Shown piece after piece: positions 62,959-64,000 of a stretch of 64,000 nucleotides of DNA. Position 1 is the first letter of the stretch. Each line of letters begins with the position of its first letter. The position numbers and the translations under genes were made by a program. Origin of the DNA: Litorimonas sp947503715 (GTDB lineage: Bacteria; Pseudomonadota; Alphaproteobacteria; Caulobacterales; Maricaulaceae); the NCBI RefSeq assembly GCF_050271975.1, contig NZ_CP189850.1, positions 2,418,001 to 2,482,000 on the forward strand. Direction: 5' to 3'. The notes under the pieces are model-generated. The model did no database searches. It saw nothing but the letters and a program-made list of their open reading frames with translations, and was not told where the DNA came from.

Positions 62959-63639
62959 GTGACGGAAAAGCCGCATTATCTTGACCATCGCGACCGCTTA
63001 CGGGCGCGGTTTAAATCTGGCGGGTCTGAGGCCTTGCAGGACTACGAGTTGCTGGAACTCTTCCTGTTCAATTCCATTCCGCGTCGTGACGTCAAACCCA
63101 TCGCGAAAGATCTCATCCGGACCTTCGGTAATTTATCCGAAGTTTGCGCGGCGGATTTCCACCGCCTGACCTCCGTCAAAGGTATCGGTGAGAAGACTGC
63201 GCTGGACCTCAAATTGCTTCATGCCGCTTCTATCCATATGGGGCGGAAAAGCCTGCTCAATCGCCCTATTTTGTCAAGTTGGCCTGCCCTGCTCGATTAC
63301 TGCCGCACGGCGATGCAGTTCGAATCCGTTGAGCAATTTCGTGTCCTCTTCCTCGACCGTAAAAACCGTCTCATTGCAGATGAAGTCCTCGGCCAAGGTA
63401 CAGTTGACCGCGCCCCCGTCTATCCACGTGAAATCGTGAAACGCGGTCTGGCGCTGGAAGCCACCGCCATCATCATCGCGCATAACCACCCGAGCGGCGA
63501 CCCCACACCCAGCCACGCCGACATTGAGATGACAAACCTCGTCATCGACACGGCCAAAGCTGTGGGGATTACAGTCCACGATCATCTGATTATCGGGCGT
63601 GAGGATATTGCGAGTTTTAAAATGCTGGGGTTAATGTGA
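62959..63639 (+). CDS. radC: RadC family JAB/MPN protein
   Basis: 226 residues with a GTG start. A helix-hairpin-helix region (LTSVKGIGEKTALDLKLLHA) is followed by the JAB domain with ATAIIIAHNHPSGDPTPSHAD, the zinc motif, and VGITVHDHLIIGRED. The gene is named for DNA repair, but a direct role in repair is doubtful. It ends the map-radC pair. Confidence 0.95.
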   Translation: MTEKPHYLDHRDRLRARFKSGGSEALQDYELLELFLFNSIPRRDVKPIAKDLIRTFGNLSEVCAADFHRLTSVKGIGEKTALDLKLLHAASIHMGRKSLLNRPILSSWPALLDYCRTAMQFESVEQFRVLFLDRKNRLIADEVLGQGTVDRAPVYPREIVKRGLALEATAIIIAHNHPSGDPTPSHADIEMTNLVIDTAKAVGITVHDHLIIGREDIASFKMLGLM

Positions 63640-63712
63640 ACGAGTTTAATCCTGGCAAGGCTTGACCCCCTCACCCCTTTCCTGTCCTGTAGCAAAAAAT
63701 TAGGGGAATGAG

Positions 63713-64000
63713 ATGAACGACGAATCTGTTGTGACATCGGTACCGGACACACCGGCTAAACCGAAAAAAGGTTATCGGACTCTCGTCCTCCTGCTGCTCA
63801 CCCTTGTTTACGGGTTCAACTTCATTGATCGCCAAATCGTGGGTATACTTGCCCCGTTCATTCAAGCGGACCTGGACCTCACAAATACACAACTTGGCCT
63901 GCTGATCGGATTGGCATTTGCAGCGTTTTACACAATTCTGGGGATTCCTTTGGCCTTCCTCGCCGACCGGATGAACCGTGTGACTCTGCTCTCTCTCGCA
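63713..64000 (+). CDS. MFS transporter, 5' part only
   Basis: The frame runs from the ATG at 63713 to the window edge, 96 codons. After a soluble leader (PDTPAKPKKGYRTL) come two helices: VLLLLTLVYGFNFIDRQIVG and NTQLGLLIGLAFAAFYTILG. The intracellular motif FLADRMNRV is an MFS motif A variant. It resembles the spinster-like MFS transporters frequent in sphingomonads and relatives. Substrate unknown. Confidence 0.85.
   Translation, partial: MNDESVVTSVPDTPAKPKKGYRTLVLLLLTLVYGFNFIDRQIVGILAPFIQADLDLTNTQLGLLIGLAFAAFYTILGIPLAFLADRMNRVTLLSLA

Overview
The window is a piece of chromosome from a marine-type alphaproteobacterium of moderate GC, most likely of the Caulobacterales/Maricaulales/Hyphomonadales group. 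Evidence: the gene blocks dgt-SPOR-nagZ-scpA-scpB-tatABC, yajC-secD-secF, miaA/serB/Do-protease/DUF2065/hflC-hflK/folA and sspB-fumC-DUF4169-RHH_4 are typical of the class; N-acetylglutamate synthase is of the Maricaulis/Xanthomonas NAGS/K type; and the tmRNA gene is the circularly permuted two-piece form found in alphaproteobacteria. No tRNA, rRNA, CRISPR array, prophage or intact insertion sequence was seen.

Layout. 1-1.6 kb: a broken-off squalene/phytoene-synthase-family gene and a nickel superoxide dismutase cassette (small His-rich membrane protein, sodN, sodX). 1.6-11.7 kb: a long minus-strand export and cell-cycle block (secF, secD, yajC, LysM protein, tatC-B-A, scpB, scpA, nagZ, SPOR protein, dgt). 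11.7-24.6 kb: erpA, pyrG, secG, thiS-thiG, aroQ, accB-accC, crtB, tig and a DedA protein, with AT-rich orphan genes, palindromic repeats and an unexplained structured intergenic stretch. 24.6-32.3 kb: an Mla-type lipid transport operon, a dipeptide epimerase, a lipoprotein, an NSS transporter and a receiver-Hpt protein. 32.2-37.7 kb: the rod-shape operon mreB-mreC-mreD-mrdA-rodA. 37.9-44.8 kb: a TVP38 protein, miaA, serB, a Do-type protease, hflC-hflK, folA. 44.9-49.3 kb: an accessory insert between folA and thyA. 49.3-53.7 kb: thyA, an M14 carboxypeptidase, a NAGS with a ruined kinase domain, and argE. 53.8-54.1 kb: ssrA (tmRNA). 54.1-64 kb: P450, sspB, fumC, small regulators, a thioesterase, an M15 peptidase / L,D-transpeptidase pair, map, radC and a cut-off MFS transporter.

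How the parts relate. Much of the window serves the envelope: export (Sec and Tat), lipid trafficking (Mla), elongasome (MreBCD, PBP2, RodA), wall recycling and cross-linking (NagZ, LDT, M15, epimerase) and membrane proteolysis (HflKC, Do protease). The tmRNA tag and its ClpXP adaptor SspB lie within about 2 kb of each other. ArgE and NAGS overlap as an arginine unit. Several AT-rich orphan genes sit at the 3' ends of core genes, two of them joined by ATGA overlaps, suggesting repeated capture at such sites.

Most unusual points: two genes (19535 and argE) appear to have only ATT/ATC as a start codon next to a good Shine-Dalgarno; NAGS keeps a kinase fold without kinase residues; a three-stem palindromic repeat occurs in at least four copies; a dense set of hairpins at 21.36-21.63 kb matches no RNA family I recognise; and a HupE-like mini membrane protein leads the Ni-SOD cassette.
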